From: Halomonas dongshanensis
GTDB taxonomy: Bacteria; Pseudomonadota; Gammaproteobacteria; Pseudomonadales; Halomonadaceae
NCBI RefSeq assembly: GCF_024790395.1
Contig: NZ_JAJISC010000003.1
Location: forward strand, 1 to 64,000
Reading direction: 5' to 3'
Length of the DNA: 64,000 bases
Shown: in pieces, positions 8,372 to 19,163 of the stretch
Layout: each line of letters opens with the position of its first letter
Numbering within the stretch: position 1 is the stretch's first letter
Notes under the pieces: model-generated
Databases searched by the model: none
Told to the model about the DNA's origin: nothing
What the model saw: the letters and a program-made list of their open reading frames with translations, nothing else
Program-made: the position numbers and the translations under genes

Positions 8372-10947
8372 GTGAGTGGAACTGGCGCCTGGCCGGGCGT
8401 AGCCTCAAGCGCGACCTGCGCGCCGCCGACGTGCGTGCGCTGTTTATTGCCCTAATGCTCGCGGTAGCGGCCTCGACCATGATTGCGTTCTTTCTCGACC
8501 GGTTGGAGCGCGGGCTCGAGCGTCAGGCGGGGCAACTGCTCGGCGGTGACGTAGTGCTCGAACAGCGCGAGCCTTTCGATGACGAACTCAGAGACACGTT
8601 CGAAGCCGCAGGGCTTACCCTAAGCGAGCAGGTAAATTTGGTCTCGATGATCAGCCGCGAGGCGCGCTTTCAGCCCGCGAGCCTAAAAGCCGTGGATGAT
8701 CGTTATCCGCTCTATGGCAGCCTTGAGGTGGATAGGGGAGAGGGCGTTACCACCTTAGCCTCGGGTCCGTCCCCGGGTGAGGCGTGGGCGGATCCCCGGC
8801 TCATGGCGCTGGTCGAGCTATCGCTTGGCGATAGCGTGCAGGTAGGGCAGACCGAACTGGTTATTACCGGCGTTATCCAGCGAGAGGCCGACCAAGCCGG
8901 GGGCTTTGGCAACTTCAATCCGCGCTTGATGATCCACACGGCAGACCTACCCGCTACGGGCTTGGTGCAGCCGGGCTCGCGCATCGACTTCGAACTGCTG
9001 GCCGCCGGGCCGCCCAGCGCGTTGGCGCAAGTGCAAGACCAGCTTGCCGAACTGCGCCAAGCAGGCGTGGAAGTGCGCGACGTACGCGTTGATCGCCCTC
9101 AACTGGGTAACGCCCTGCAGCGCGCCGAGAGCTACTTGGGGCTTGCCGGGCTTGCCGCCGTGCTGCTGGCCGGGGTGGCGGTGGCCATGTCCACACGGCG
9201 CTATACCGAGCGCCATTTGGATACCGCGGCGCTGCTACGCTGCTTTGGTGCCAGCCAACAGCAGCTTGCGTTCATCTTTACGCTACAACTGCTGGGCTTG
9301 GCTTTGGCGGCTTCGATTGCCGGGGCGCTGTTGGGCTTTGCCGGGCAGGCGCTGCTATTGAGGCTTTTGGGCGACCTACTCCCGCTGACGTTACCGGCCC
9401 CCGGTTTGACTCCCCTGGCGCTGGGCGTGCTGACGGCGCTGGCGGTGCTGGTCGGCTTTGCCGGGCCGACGCTTTTGCGTATTCAGCGCGTGAGCGCGCT
9501 CAAGGTGCTGCGTCGCGAGCTCGATCCGTTGCCGCCTTCGGCGTGGCTAGTGGTGGGCGTTGCCAGCCTAGTCTTTGGCGCCCTGCTGTGGCTCTACTCG
9601 GGCAGTCTAGTACTTTCGATGGCGCTCTTACTCGGTGGGTTCGTGGTGTTGGGGCTTTTGTGGGGCCTGTGCACACTACTGCTCAACGGGTTGTTGGCCG
9701 CTCTTACGCGCCTCTCCGGACGCGGCGAATGGCGCCAAGCGCTGCGCTTGGGCGGGCGGCAGCTGGGGCGTCGGCGCCAAGCGGGAGTGGGCCAGTTATT
9801 GGCGTTTTCGGTGACGTTCTTCGCTATGGCGATGATCGTACTGGTACGCGGCGATCTGCTCGATACCTGGCAGGCGCAACTGCCGGAACGCACGCCCAAC
9901 TATTTTGCCATCAACATCCAACCCAGCGAGCGCGACGCCTTCGCCACTGCTATCGCGCCCCATGCCGATGCCCAGAGTACGCTCTATCCCATGGTGCGCG
10001 GGCGGTTGACCGAGATCAACGGTGAGCTGGCACGCGAGGCGGTGCCCGTTGATGCACGCGGTGACAACGCCCTGCGCCGCGAGCTGAACCTCACTTGGCA
10101 GTCGCAGCTGCCCGAGGGCAACCGCGTGGTGGCGGGAGAGTGGTTTGCAAGCCGTAGTGCAGCCAATGCCCATCAGGCCAACTGGATGAGCGCCGTCGAT
10201 GCGCACAGCGCCTCAACCGAGACTACGCCTGTGCCCGTGTCGCTAGAGGATGGGCTGGCCGAGCGCTTGGGCGTAACACTCGGCGACAGGCTCAGTTTCA
10301 CCATTGGCGGTGAGCGCCTTGAGGCCGAGATCACGAGCCTGCGTAATCTCGATTGGGACAGTTTTCAGCCCAACTTCTACGTGGTCTTTCCGCCGGGCGT
10401 GCTCGAAGGTTTCGGCCATAGCTACATCACCGCTTTTCATCTGCCCGAGCAGGAGCAGTCTTTGATTCGCGAATTGGTAAGCGATTTCCCCGGTGTTTCT
10501 CTGCTCAACGTCGATGCCATCTTGCGCCAGGTGCGCGACATGCTTAGCCAAGTGACCCGAGCGATCGAGCTGATCCTTGCATTGGTGCTGCTCGCGGGCG
10601 TGAGCGTGCTCTATGCTTCGTTGACCGCAAGCCTGCCAGTACGGGCCCATGAGAGCGCCTTGCTGCGCGTATTTGGGGCGGGCAACCGGCTGATCTCACG
10701 CGTCCAGGCCGCCGAGTATGGCCTTTTGGGGCTGGCGAGCGGGCTGATGGGGGCGGCGCTTAGCGAGCTTGCCTGCGCCGTGCTCTATCGCGTCTGGCTC
10801 GATCTACCGCCGCGGCTGCATCTCGAACTTTGGCTTTTACTACCGCTGGGTGGGGCGCTGTTAATTGGTGGCATTGGTCATCTCTTGACCCGTGACGTGC
10901 GCCGACAGGCACCCGCCGCGAGCTTGGGGCTGCTGGAAGAGGCGTGA
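8368..10947 (+). CDS. ybbP: YbbP, large FtsX-type ABC permease
   Basis: 859 residues. Ten or so membrane segments are arranged as an N-terminal TM helix (~28-46), a large periplasmic domain, a first FtsX block (~255-370), extra central TM helices (~390-500), a second periplasmic domain (~505-720) and a C-terminal FtsX block (~730-850). This matches YbbP length and layout. It is translationally coupled to ybbA by an ATGA overlap. Function is export or extraction of an unknown envelope substrate powered by YbbA. Confidence 0.92.
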   Translation: MSEWNWRLAGRSLKRDLRAADVRALFIALMLAVAASTMIAFFLDRLERGLERQAGQLLGGDVVLEQREPFDDELRDTFEAAGLTLSEQVNLVSMISREARFQPASLKAVDDRYPLYGSLEVDRGEGVTTLASGPSPGEAWADPRLMALVELSLGDSVQVGQTELVITGVIQREADQAGGFGNFNPRLMIHTADLPATGLVQPGSRIDFELLAAGPPSALAQVQDQLAELRQAGVEVRDVRVDRPQLGNALQRAESYLGLAGLAAVLLAGVAVAMSTRRYTERHLDTAALLRCFGASQQQLAFIFTLQLLGLALAASIAGALLGFAGQALLLRLLGDLLPLTLPAPGLTPLALGVLTALAVLVGFAGPTLLRIQRVSALKVLRRELDPLPPSAWLVVGVASLVFGALLWLYSGSLVLSMALLLGGFVVLGLLWGLCTLLLNGLLAALTRLSGRGEWRQALRLGGRQLGRRRQAGVGQLLAFSVTFFAMAMIVLVRGDLLDTWQAQLPERTPNYFAINIQPSERDAFATAIAPHADAQSTLYPMVRGRLTEINGELAREAVPVDARGDNALRRELNLTWQSQLPEGNRVVAGEWFASRSAANAHQANWMSAVDAHSASTETTPVPVSLEDGLAERLGVTLGDRLSFTIGGERLEAEITSLRNLDWDSFQPNFYVVFPPGVLEGFGHSYITAFHLPEQEQSLIRELVSDFPGVSLLNVDAILRQVRDMLSQVTRAIELILALVLLAGVSVLYASLTASLPVRAHESALLRVFGAGNRLISRVQAAEYGLLGLASGLMGAALSELACAVLYRVWLDLPPRLHLELWLLLPLGGALLIGGIGHLLTRDVRRQAPAASLGLLEEA

Positions 10948-10998
10948 GGCCATGATGACGATATATGCCGATCCAATGCAGATGCGATGAAACCTGAC

Positions 10999-11022
10999 AG
11001 GCGCTGGGGTATGATAGCGCCT
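10999..11022 (+). promoter_or_regulatory. Hairpin with embedded TATGAT upstream of glyA
   Basis: AGGCGCT and AGCGCCT form a perfect 7-bp stem around GGGGTATGAT. The TATGAT (11010-11015) is a plausible -10 element for glyA, but no good -35 is seen. Alternatively the stem plus CTTCCTTTTC is a weak terminator for ybbP. Confidence 0.4.
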
Positions 11023-11064
11023 CTTCCTTTTCACCATCGCTCCTTTTGACGAGGTTCCCTGCTC

Positions 11065-12330
<1,266 letters not shown>

Positions 12331-12386
12331 TAATTAGGATTAACTAGCTGTCTCTATACAGGGATGAAGAGGTCTGTTACATTTGT

Positions 12387-12418
12387 AAAAGCGCAATCCT
12401 TTGTGGTTGCGCTTTTTT
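12387..12418 (+). terminator. Rho-independent terminator after glyA
   Basis: AAAAGCGCAA and TTGCGCTTTT form a 10-bp stem with a 10-base loop followed by TT. It separates glyA from the polysaccharide island. No ops/JUMPstart element is seen between it and the next gene. Confidence 0.85.
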
Positions 12419-12552
12419 AATTGTTCTCAATATGAATTCGATCATGGAACAATTTGCACTCGATGGTAATGAGATGCATGTCTAAATATGCGTAAATTTA
12501 ATTAGAAAGCTATCTTTAATTGTAAGCTATACCATGGATAAGGTGAGCTTAA

Positions 12553-13869
12553 GTGATACTGAGTTTTATTTTCAAAAATCAGCTTTTATCTACTTTTGCT
12601 GCTAGAGGCATGGCAGCAGGAGGAACATTCCTTCTCTCTTATGTGCTCGCTACCTTCGTCGATCTCAAAGAGTTCGGCGCTTTCATGCTGTGTCTGTCGA
12701 TTATGATAGGTATTCAAGTATTTACTAGTTTAGGTACTGATAGGGCAACCCTAAAGTACATGGGCATTGCTACTGCAAATGACAATCGCCGGGAAGTGAA
12801 ATGGATTTATCACCGTGGTTTTTGGGTGAATATGGCAGCGAGCTTGGTAGTATCTACACTGTTGTTTTTTTGGGCTGCAGAAATTGCGGCTCTATTATTC
12901 ACAAATGTTGAAAAAGGGGCGCACGCTTTACGTATCACAGCGCTTCTTTCCCCTCTCTATAGTATTATTTATCTGTGCAATTTCATCTTGAAAGGGTGGG
13001 GAAAAGCGAATGTTTCTTGCCTCTTTGAAATAGGTAGTATCTCCATCATATTGAGCCTGTTCATAGTGGGGATCTCACTTTTTAGCAATGTAGTGCTTAC
13101 CGCCTCGTATCTTATGGCGTTACTTGGCAGCCTTTTAGTCCTTTACTTGGTCATTGGATTATGGGCTGTGATGCGTGTCTATGGCAGCAGCGGCTTAAGC
13201 GATGACAGAAAAATTAGCTTTTCGCGTGGTTTTTACCAAAGTCTTCCCGATTTTTTGCTGGTGGGTATCATTTTTTACTATATCCAATGGGGAGCCAGCG
13301 TCGTGTTGGGGGTGTTTCATAGTGAAGAGCAGGTCGCTATTTTCAGTTTGGGACTGCGTCTAGCGATGATTATCGGTTTTATTTTAACCGTTTACGACAG
13401 CATTCTAGGGCCAAAGTTTTCACGTCTATACCATGAAAACAATCACACTGAATTAAGGCGGTTGGCTAAAAAAAGTACGCTGCAGATGTCACTTTTCTCA
13501 GCCCTTCCTGCATTTATTTTCTTGCTTTGGCCGGAATGGATATTGAGTTTTTTTGGAAACGATTATCAAGGTGCGGCGGGTGTGTTACGTGTACTGGTAC
13601 TAGCACAGGTAATTAACGTATTTACAGGTTCGGTCGTACTGTTGTTATTGATGGTCGATAGACAGCGCTTAGCACGTAATCTTTTGCTTTTATCTGTAGT
13701 AGTAGGTGGGGGTGTGGCACTAATACTTACTCCTTTCTATGGCGCAATGGGAGCTGCGTTATCTCTATTGGTATGTCTTACTGTGCATAATGTGCTTGCA
13801 GTTTACGTGGTGAAGCGTGATTTGGGTTTTTTAATGATGGATTGGCGGGGCGCTTATGTGCGCCACTGA
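12553..13869 (+). CDS. Wzx-like polysaccharide flippase (MOP superfamily)
   Basis: 438 residues with about 12 predicted TM helices and a few charged loops, of the Wzx/oligosaccharide flippase type that moves undecaprenyl-linked repeat units across the inner membrane. The start is GTG, with AAGGTGAG upstream. It is the first gene of an AT-rich run that also holds a polymerase, initiating transferase and ligase. Low GC and rare-codon use relative to glyA indicate horizontal origin, usual for O-antigen loci. Substrate specificity cannot be read. Confidence 0.85.
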   Translation: MILSFIFKNQLLSTFAARGMAAGGTFLLSYVLATFVDLKEFGAFMLCLSIMIGIQVFTSLGTDRATLKYMGIATANDNRREVKWIYHRGFWVNMAASLVVSTLLFFWAAEIAALLFTNVEKGAHALRITALLSPLYSIIYLCNFILKGWGKANVSCLFEIGSISIILSLFIVGISLFSNVVLTASYLMALLGSLLVLYLVIGLWAVMRVYGSSGLSDDRKISFSRGFYQSLPDFLLVGIIFYYIQWGASVVLGVFHSEEQVAIFSLGLRLAMIIGFILTVYDSILGPKFSRLYHENNHTELRRLAKKSTLQMSLFSALPAFIFLLWPEWILSFFGNDYQGAAGVLRVLVLAQVINVFTGSVVLLLLMVDRQRLARNLLLLSVVVGGGVALILTPFYGAMGAALSLLVCLTVHNVLAVYVVKRDLGFLMMDWRGAYVRH

Positions 13870-13900
13870 GATCAATTAACGGCTAGGGAGCGTTGATAGC

Positions 13901-14578
13901 ATGAAAATGAAGCTGGAAAAGCGCTTTATCTTTCAGCCGGGCGAGTGTTGTACTTTTCTCAACCCCTTTTCGTTGGGCGTGGTCTCCGAGACGTTGACTC
14001 ATCAGGAGTGTAAGCGTTTACGCTTTTATACAGATGGTATTGCCATCGTAATATACGCTCGCCTTTTCAAAAACAAGCGCGTTGAGCGCGTCAGTTTCGA
14101 TGATACGTCGATTGCCCCCTTGGTATTCCAACATGCGGTAGAATATGGCAAACGAGTCTGCCTCATTGGAGGAACACAAGAAAATATTTCTCAAGCTACT
14201 GTACTATTGCAGGAAAAATACCCGGGCCTAGATATTATATTAGCTCGCTCGGGATATTTCGATGAAGCAAGCGAGCGAGCACAATTCCTTGAGCATGCCA
14301 TGTCATCAGATATCCTCATCGTAGGTATGGGAGCGGGTAAGCAAGAGCGTGTCCTGTTGGATATGCAGGATAAGGGATGGCAAGGAAGCGGCTTTACCTG
14401 CGGGGGGTATTTAGATCAATTAGTAGCGGCTAAAGGCGGTGACTACTATCCTGAGATTATTAATCGTTACCATCTACGTTGGTTATACCGAATTTTGAAA
14501 GAACCCCGTCGACTAGCTGCTCGTTATTTCTTTGACTATCCTTACTATCTCTTTAAGTTTGGAAAAAATATTGGTTGA
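13901..14578 (+). CDS. WecG/TagA/CpsF family glycosyltransferase (GT26)
   Basis: 225 residues. Family pattern: NPFSLGVV near the start, then TDGIAIVIYARL, the nucleotide-sugar region VCLIGGTQENISQA, LIVGMGAGKQERVLL and the C-terminal YRILKEPRRLAARY block. GT26 enzymes transfer N-acetylmannosamine(uronate) or related sugars to a lipid-linked acceptor in the cytoplasm, peripherally bound to the membrane. Here it likely adds the second sugar of the O-unit. The region after GG (~170) is the usual variable acceptor part. Donor sugar unknown. Confidence 0.88.
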   Translation: MKMKLEKRFIFQPGECCTFLNPFSLGVVSETLTHQECKRLRFYTDGIAIVIYARLFKNKRVERVSFDDTSIAPLVFQHAVEYGKRVCLIGGTQENISQATVLLQEKYPGLDIILARSGYFDEASERAQFLEHAMSSDILIVGMGAGKQERVLLDMQDKGWQGSGFTCGGYLDQLVAAKGGDYYPEIINRYHLRWLYRILKEPRRLAARYFFDYPYYLFKFGKNIG

Positions 14579-14584
14579 TATTAA

Positions 14585-15226
14585 ATGATTCCTAAAACTA
14601 TTCACTATTGCTGGTTCGGTGGAAATGAAAAAAGCGCTCTATATAAAGAGTGTATTTCTAGTTGGAACGCCATCATGCCAGACTTCGATATTATCGAATG
14701 GAATGAAAGTAATATAGATATCAGCATTCCTTATGTGAAAGATTGCCTCGAAAAAAAACGCTGGGCATTTCTTTCGGACTATATACGTATGGTGGTACTA
14801 CGTGATCATGGTGGTGTCTATTTAGATGTTGATATCGAAGCTGTTAGAACTTTAGATCCTTTGTTGCAGTATAACTGCTTCTTAGGGTATGAAGATGCTG
14901 ATAGATTGAATACGGCTGTTGTAGGCGGCGCGGCTGGCCATCACTTTTTTAACGATGCAATAGACTTGATTGAAAAGAGATTTAAAGAAAAAAAGCCCTT
15001 TTTGATAGCGCCAGAAGTCGCTAATGCATGTGTGAGAAAAGATGCTAGCGATATTCAGCTAATGCCTTATAGTGCTTTTTATCCTTACAATCCGTATGCT
15101 AAAGCGCATGATCGTAAGATTCTAATGTTCAAGTATGTAGAAGAAAGTACTTATCTTATTCATCATTGGGGAAAAGGATGGAAGATGGGATTGTTTGAAA
15201 GGATCAAAAGAAAAATTATAGGCTAA
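14585..15226 (+). CDS. GT32 family glycosyltransferase (DXD, capsule/O-antigen type)
   Basis: 213 residues beginning MIPKTIHYCWFGG, typical of the Gly_transf_sug/OCH1-like GT32 family. The catalytic DXD is in GGVYLDVDIEAV (~79-90). It would add one hexose to the lipid-linked repeat unit in the cytoplasm. It starts 6 bases after the GT26 gene, so the two are in one transcript. A second GT32 of the same fold but GC-rich composition lies at 23.5 kb, so the two are not a recent duplication. Confidence 0.88.
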   Translation: MIPKTIHYCWFGGNEKSALYKECISSWNAIMPDFDIIEWNESNIDISIPYVKDCLEKKRWAFLSDYIRMVVLRDHGGVYLDVDIEAVRTLDPLLQYNCFLGYEDADRLNTAVVGGAAGHHFFNDAIDLIEKRFKEKKPFLIAPEVANACVRKDASDIQLMPYSAFYPYNPYAKAHDRKILMFKYVEESTYLIHHWGKGWKMGLFERIKRKIIG

Positions 15227-15313
15227 ATAATAAAGTGTAGTGGAAGGAAGGGCGGCTACTAGTGTTTTATAAAACCGAGGCCTGTCTTTAATTTTTTTAT
15301 AGTAGACGCAAAT

Positions 15314-16630
15314 ATGGCTATCAATAGGTTGTTTTTTTTCTTACTAGGCGCCTGGATATTTTTTATCAATGGAAATTTTGACGATAGGGTCATGCTTTCT
15401 ATTGAGCAGTATAGCACCATGCTAATGATACTTTTGGCGCTATTGGGCTTTATTACGTTAAGTAAATGGAGTGTTAGCCCGGTAGTGATTTTTTTACCTA
15501 TCTTTATTTTTTATCTTTTCTTAATATCACTTTTATTTGAGGGTGAGCTGACCGCTTTAGCTAAAGTGGTGGCTCTTTCACTTATCGTGGTGTTGGCAAG
15601 TTTCTGTGCCTACAAGGTTAGCGCGGAAGAGTTTCTCAAACTGCTTGTTGTATCGCTTTTTCTATTGCTTGTTTTTAATGTTGTACTAGCGAGTTTTTAT
15701 CCTGATGTAGGCGTTGAAGCTGGGAAGTTTTCGGGAGATTGGAAAGGCGTTTTTGATCAAAAAAACGCACTCGGTCGACTTTCGGCTTTACTTATGGTTT
15801 TAGCAACACTTTTATTTATTAGTGTTCGCGATCTTGAAAATAAGATTTTTGCTTTTTTTGTGTTTGTGTCCGCCGTTTTCGTCGTTATAAACTCGGGGTC
15901 TAGAACCGGATTTGCTACTGGTGTATTGACTTCTGTTCTCGTGCTTTTCTTTTGCTTAGTTTATAAAGTAATTAAAGATCCCGAAGTTAACGCGAAAGTG
16001 TTCGTAGCAGTTTTGTTTTTTGAAGCTTTTTCAATAGGTGTCATCATATTAAGTAATATGGAAGCTGTTAATCTTTATTCAGGTAATGATGGTGTCAGTG
16101 TCTTTGGTCAATTTATTTCTTTAACTGGTCGATTGACTATTTGGGAGTATGCCGTTCAGCATTTGCAAGGGGCCCATCTTTGGGTAGGTTATGGTTTAGA
16201 TAATTTCTGGACCACAGAAAATTTTAGAGCATTGGGCGCTATTGACGGAATGGGAGATTTTTATCCTGAAGATAGCCATAATGGTTATATTGATATTCTC
16301 ATTCAAGGAGGAGTGTTGGGTGCATTTTTCTATGGGACTTTTATAGTTTTCTTATTAGTCTCTGTTTTAAGGGCTAACCTTAATTTCGTAGAATTTATTA
16401 CCTTTTTCACTTTTATTAGTTTCTTTATGATTTCCAATATATCGGAATCTTACACAACGAAGTCCACAAATATTGTAAATTTTATATTTATTTATTTGAG
16501 TGCATTGGTTTTTTTGAAATCGGGAAAAAATAGATGCGGTTGGATTTTAAAGGTCTCTTCAGTAAAAGACATTAAAATCTTTGGCTTTGCTTTGCTAGGC
16601 AAAAGCGTAAATAGAACCAGGGTGCTATGA
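15314..16630 (+). CDS. Wzy-like O-antigen polymerase (O-antigen ligase/polymerase family)
   Basis: 438 residues with about 11-12 TM helices, very hydrophobic and AT-rich. The Wzy_C-type periplasmic region holds NSGSRTGFATG (~195) and later DSHNGYIDILIQGG (~320). Proteins of this superfamily either polymerise O-units or ligate O-antigen to lipid A-core. Because a better ligase candidate lies at 19.2 kb, I call this one the polymerase. It overlaps the next gene by 4 bp. Confidence 0.75.
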   Translation: MAINRLFFFLLGAWIFFINGNFDDRVMLSIEQYSTMLMILLALLGFITLSKWSVSPVVIFLPIFIFYLFLISLLFEGELTALAKVVALSLIVVLASFCAYKVSAEEFLKLLVVSLFLLLVFNVVLASFYPDVGVEAGKFSGDWKGVFDQKNALGRLSALLMVLATLLFISVRDLENKIFAFFVFVSAVFVVINSGSRTGFATGVLTSVLVLFFCLVYKVIKDPEVNAKVFVAVLFFEAFSIGVIILSNMEAVNLYSGNDGVSVFGQFISLTGRLTIWEYAVQHLQGAHLWVGYGLDNFWTTENFRALGAIDGMGDFYPEDSHNGYIDILIQGGVLGAFFYGTFIVFLLVSVLRANLNFVEFITFFTFISFFMISNISESYTTKSTNIVNFIFIYLSALVFLKSGKNRCGWILKVSSVKDIKIFGFALLGKSVNRTRVL

Positions 16631-18042
16631 AGATGATGTATCGTAGTAACGAAAAAATGAAAATACGAAAAGGCGTTGTATTTTCGGAGCGTTACCCTCC
16701 GCAGCTTATTTTTCCCGTTCTGGATATCGTCGTAATTACATTTTTCGGCCTTTTAGCTTATCTCTATCGATTTGGCTCTATTGAATTACATGAACGCTAT
16801 GTTTTAGCACTAGCTTGTATGTCTTTGCTAGTCGTCGTAATAAATGGCGCGTTTGGAAGCTACAAACGATGGCGAGTGTCGTCGAATTATAATTTAATTG
16901 GTAAGCTGCTAATTGTTTGGCTGGCGGTGGCAATTATCGTTTCTTCTTTAATTTATTTGGCTGATGCATCGGAGCGTTATTCAAGGCTTTGGGTGGGGCT
17001 TACACTTCTTGGTTCCTTTACGGTAGCGAGTGCTGCACGAATTGCAGTGCAGTATGGGCTTAGGCGTATTCGTTTACGTGGAGGAGCGCGGCGGCCAGTC
17101 TTTCTTATAGGGCCTGGGACAAACGTACTTAATGTGGCTAAGGGGATGCGTCAGGCGGCATGGGAAGGCCACACTATTGCTGGCGTCGAACGTCTTCACA
17201 GAATTCCCGATAGTGTTCAACTTGATAGAATCGCTACACGAATCAGCTCGTCCGGGGCGGCAGAGGTGTGGATTTGCGTCCCCTTGGAGATGGGAGAAAC
17301 CGTTCATGCACTTTTCTTTGCTTTGCGTAATCATACTGAAGAGATTCGCTTCATACCTGATTTCAAAGATATGAGGCTTTTGAACCATCGTACTAGTGAA
17401 GTGGCTGGGCATTTGGCTATCGATTTAAGCGTATCTCCTATCAGCGGTATGGCGAGGTTGATAAAGCGCACTGAAGACATTCTATTGGGCGGATTGATCA
17501 CGCTGATGATTCTGCCAATTTGTCTTGTAATTGCGATTGCTATAAAAGTGACCTCTCCAGGCCCTGTTCTCTTCAAGCAATATCGAACGGGTTCGAACGG
17601 TAAAAGGTTCAAGGTCTATAAATTTCGCTCCATGCGTGTTCATAATGAGAAGGCGGGAACAGTGACGCAGGCTACTAAAAATGATAATCGCCTTACATCG
17701 ATTGGAGCATTGCTACGTAAAACTTCGCTGGATGAATTACCCCAGTTCTATAATGTCTTACAGGGACGAATGTCGATTGTAGGGCCTCGCCCGCATGCGT
17801 TAGAGCACAACGAGTATTATAAAGAGCTGGTTGAGTCCTATATGCGTCGGCACAAGGTAAAGCCGGGAATTACAGGTTGGGCGCAGGTCAATGGTCTGCG
17901 TGGAGAAACAGATACGCTCGATAAAATGCAGAGACGCGTCGAGTTTGATCTCTGGTACATCGATAATTGGTCGCTTTTTTTAGATTTAAAAATTATTTTT
18001 TTGACGGTGTTTAAAGGCTTCACCAATAAGAATGCATATTGA
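16627..18042 (+). CDS. Undecaprenyl-phosphate hexose-1-phosphate transferase (WbaP/WcaJ type)
   Basis: 471 residues: four or five N-terminal TM helices (~25-145), a CoA-binding-like Rossmann domain (~150-255) and a C-terminal bacterial sugar transferase domain (~275-471). The latter shows the membrane re-entrant helix, then KVYKFRSMR, KTSLDELPQFYNVL and VGPRPHALEH. It starts repeat-unit synthesis by moving a hexose-1-phosphate, probably glucose or galactose, to undecaprenyl phosphate. The neighbouring galE, which makes UDP-galactose, fits. It is coupled by ATGA overlap to the polymerase gene. Confidence 0.92.
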   Translation: MKMMYRSNEKMKIRKGVVFSERYPPQLIFPVLDIVVITFFGLLAYLYRFGSIELHERYVLALACMSLLVVVINGAFGSYKRWRVSSNYNLIGKLLIVWLAVAIIVSSLIYLADASERYSRLWVGLTLLGSFTVASAARIAVQYGLRRIRLRGGARRPVFLIGPGTNVLNVAKGMRQAAWEGHTIAGVERLHRIPDSVQLDRIATRISSSGAAEVWICVPLEMGETVHALFFALRNHTEEIRFIPDFKDMRLLNHRTSEVAGHLAIDLSVSPISGMARLIKRTEDILLGGLITLMILPICLVIAIAIKVTSPGPVLFKQYRTGSNGKRFKVYKFRSMRVHNEKAGTVTQATKNDNRLTSIGALLRKTSLDELPQFYNVLQGRMSIVGPRPHALEHNEYYKELVESYMRRHKVKPGITGWAQVNGLRGETDTLDKMQRRVEFDLWYIDNWSLFLDLKIIFLTVFKGFTNKNAY

Positions 18043-18078
18043 CGCCGCCTATTGATGTGGCTAGAACGAGGTAAAGCG

Positions 18079-19086
18079 ATGATACTGCTGACGGGTGGAA
18101 CTGGATACATTGGTTCACACATTGCCGTAGAACTGCTCGAAGCTGGGTACGATGTCATCCTGCTGGATAACCTTTGCAATAGCCAGCGCTCGGTTGTGAC
18201 GCGAATTGAGCAGATCACTCAGCGTAGCGTTCACTTTCATGAGGGTGATATCTGCGATTATAAGGGCCTTAGCGCCTTCTTCGCACGCTACGATATTGAT
18301 GCCGTGATCCACTGCGCTGGTCTCAAAGCAGTGGGCGAGAGCATCTCTAAGCCGCTCGAGTACTATGATAATAATGTCAGCGGTACGCTGTGTTTGCTCA
18401 AAGCCATGCGCCAAGCGGGTGTCATGCAACTGGTATTTAGCTCATCGGCTACCGTCTATGGTGAAGAGGCTGCGATACCTTATATTGAGCACATGCCCCG
18501 AGGGCGCACGACTAGCCCCTATGGCACTTCGAAAGCCATGATCGAGAAACTGCTCGAAGATGCCAGCGCTAGTGATTCGCGTTGGGCGATCTCCATCCTG
18601 CGCTATTTCAATCCTGTTGGTGCTCATCCTAGTGGTTTCATTGGAGAAGCACCCCAGGGTATACCTAATAACCTCATGCCTTATATCAGTCAGGTAGCCG
18701 CTGGCCAGCGTGCTGAGCTTGCCATTTTCGGTGATGATTATCCTACGCCCGATGGCACCTGCGTGCGTGACTATCTGCACGTGGTGGATTTGGCTAAAGG
18801 GCATTTGAAGGCACTCCAGTATCTGTCAACTGGCGTAGACCATTTCAACCTTGGTACAGGCCAGGGCGTTTCAGTGCGGGAGATGGTGGCCACGTTCGAA
18901 CGTGCTACGGGCGTTACGGTGCCTTATCGCTTTGCCCCAAGGCGCAGCGGTGACCTACCGGCTTTTTGGGCGAGCGCTGAGAAAGCCCGAAAAGAGCTAG
19001 GGTGGCAGGCTGAAAAAAGCGTTCACGACATGGTGGTGGATACCTGGCGCTGGCAGCAATGGGCAAATAGAGATCCTGAACGCTAA
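18079..19086 (+). CDS. galE: UDP-glucose 4-epimerase
   Basis: 335 residues with the start placed at MILLTGGTGYIGSH, which has GAGG 7 bases upstream; a 9-codon longer frame exists but lacks support. NAD-binding GxxGxxG (TGGTGYIGS), the SSATVYGE catalytic Ser/Thr region and the YGTSK Tyr-Lys pair are present. It interconverts UDP-glucose and UDP-galactose for the polysaccharide cluster. GC is higher than in the genes before it, closer to the host average. This hints that it is core genome or an older acquisition. Confidence 0.95.
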   Translation: MILLTGGTGYIGSHIAVELLEAGYDVILLDNLCNSQRSVVTRIEQITQRSVHFHEGDICDYKGLSAFFARYDIDAVIHCAGLKAVGESISKPLEYYDNNVSGTLCLLKAMRQAGVMQLVFSSSATVYGEEAAIPYIEHMPRGRTTSPYGTSKAMIEKLLEDASASDSRWAISILRYFNPVGAHPSGFIGEAPQGIPNNLMPYISQVAAGQRAELAIFGDDYPTPDGTCVRDYLHVVDLAKGHLKALQYLSTGVDHFNLGTGQGVSVREMVATFERATGVTVPYRFAPRRSGDLPAFWASAEKARKELGWQAEKSVHDMVVDTWRWQQWANRDPER

Positions 19087-19163
19087 GAGAGCACGTGGTA
19101 TAGTGCAGGCCGAACCGCTATCGGCCACGGCACTCCGCCTTTCTAAAGATACAAGACGATACC

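Noticed and set aside
12331..12552. ops/JUMPstart anti-termination element before the polysaccharide genes
   Set aside because: The GGCGGTAGC-type core is absent from the spacer.
18052..18079. Upstream start for galE
   Set aside because: The nine extra codons lack a ribosome site, while GAGG stands 7 bases before 18079 and homologues begin there.
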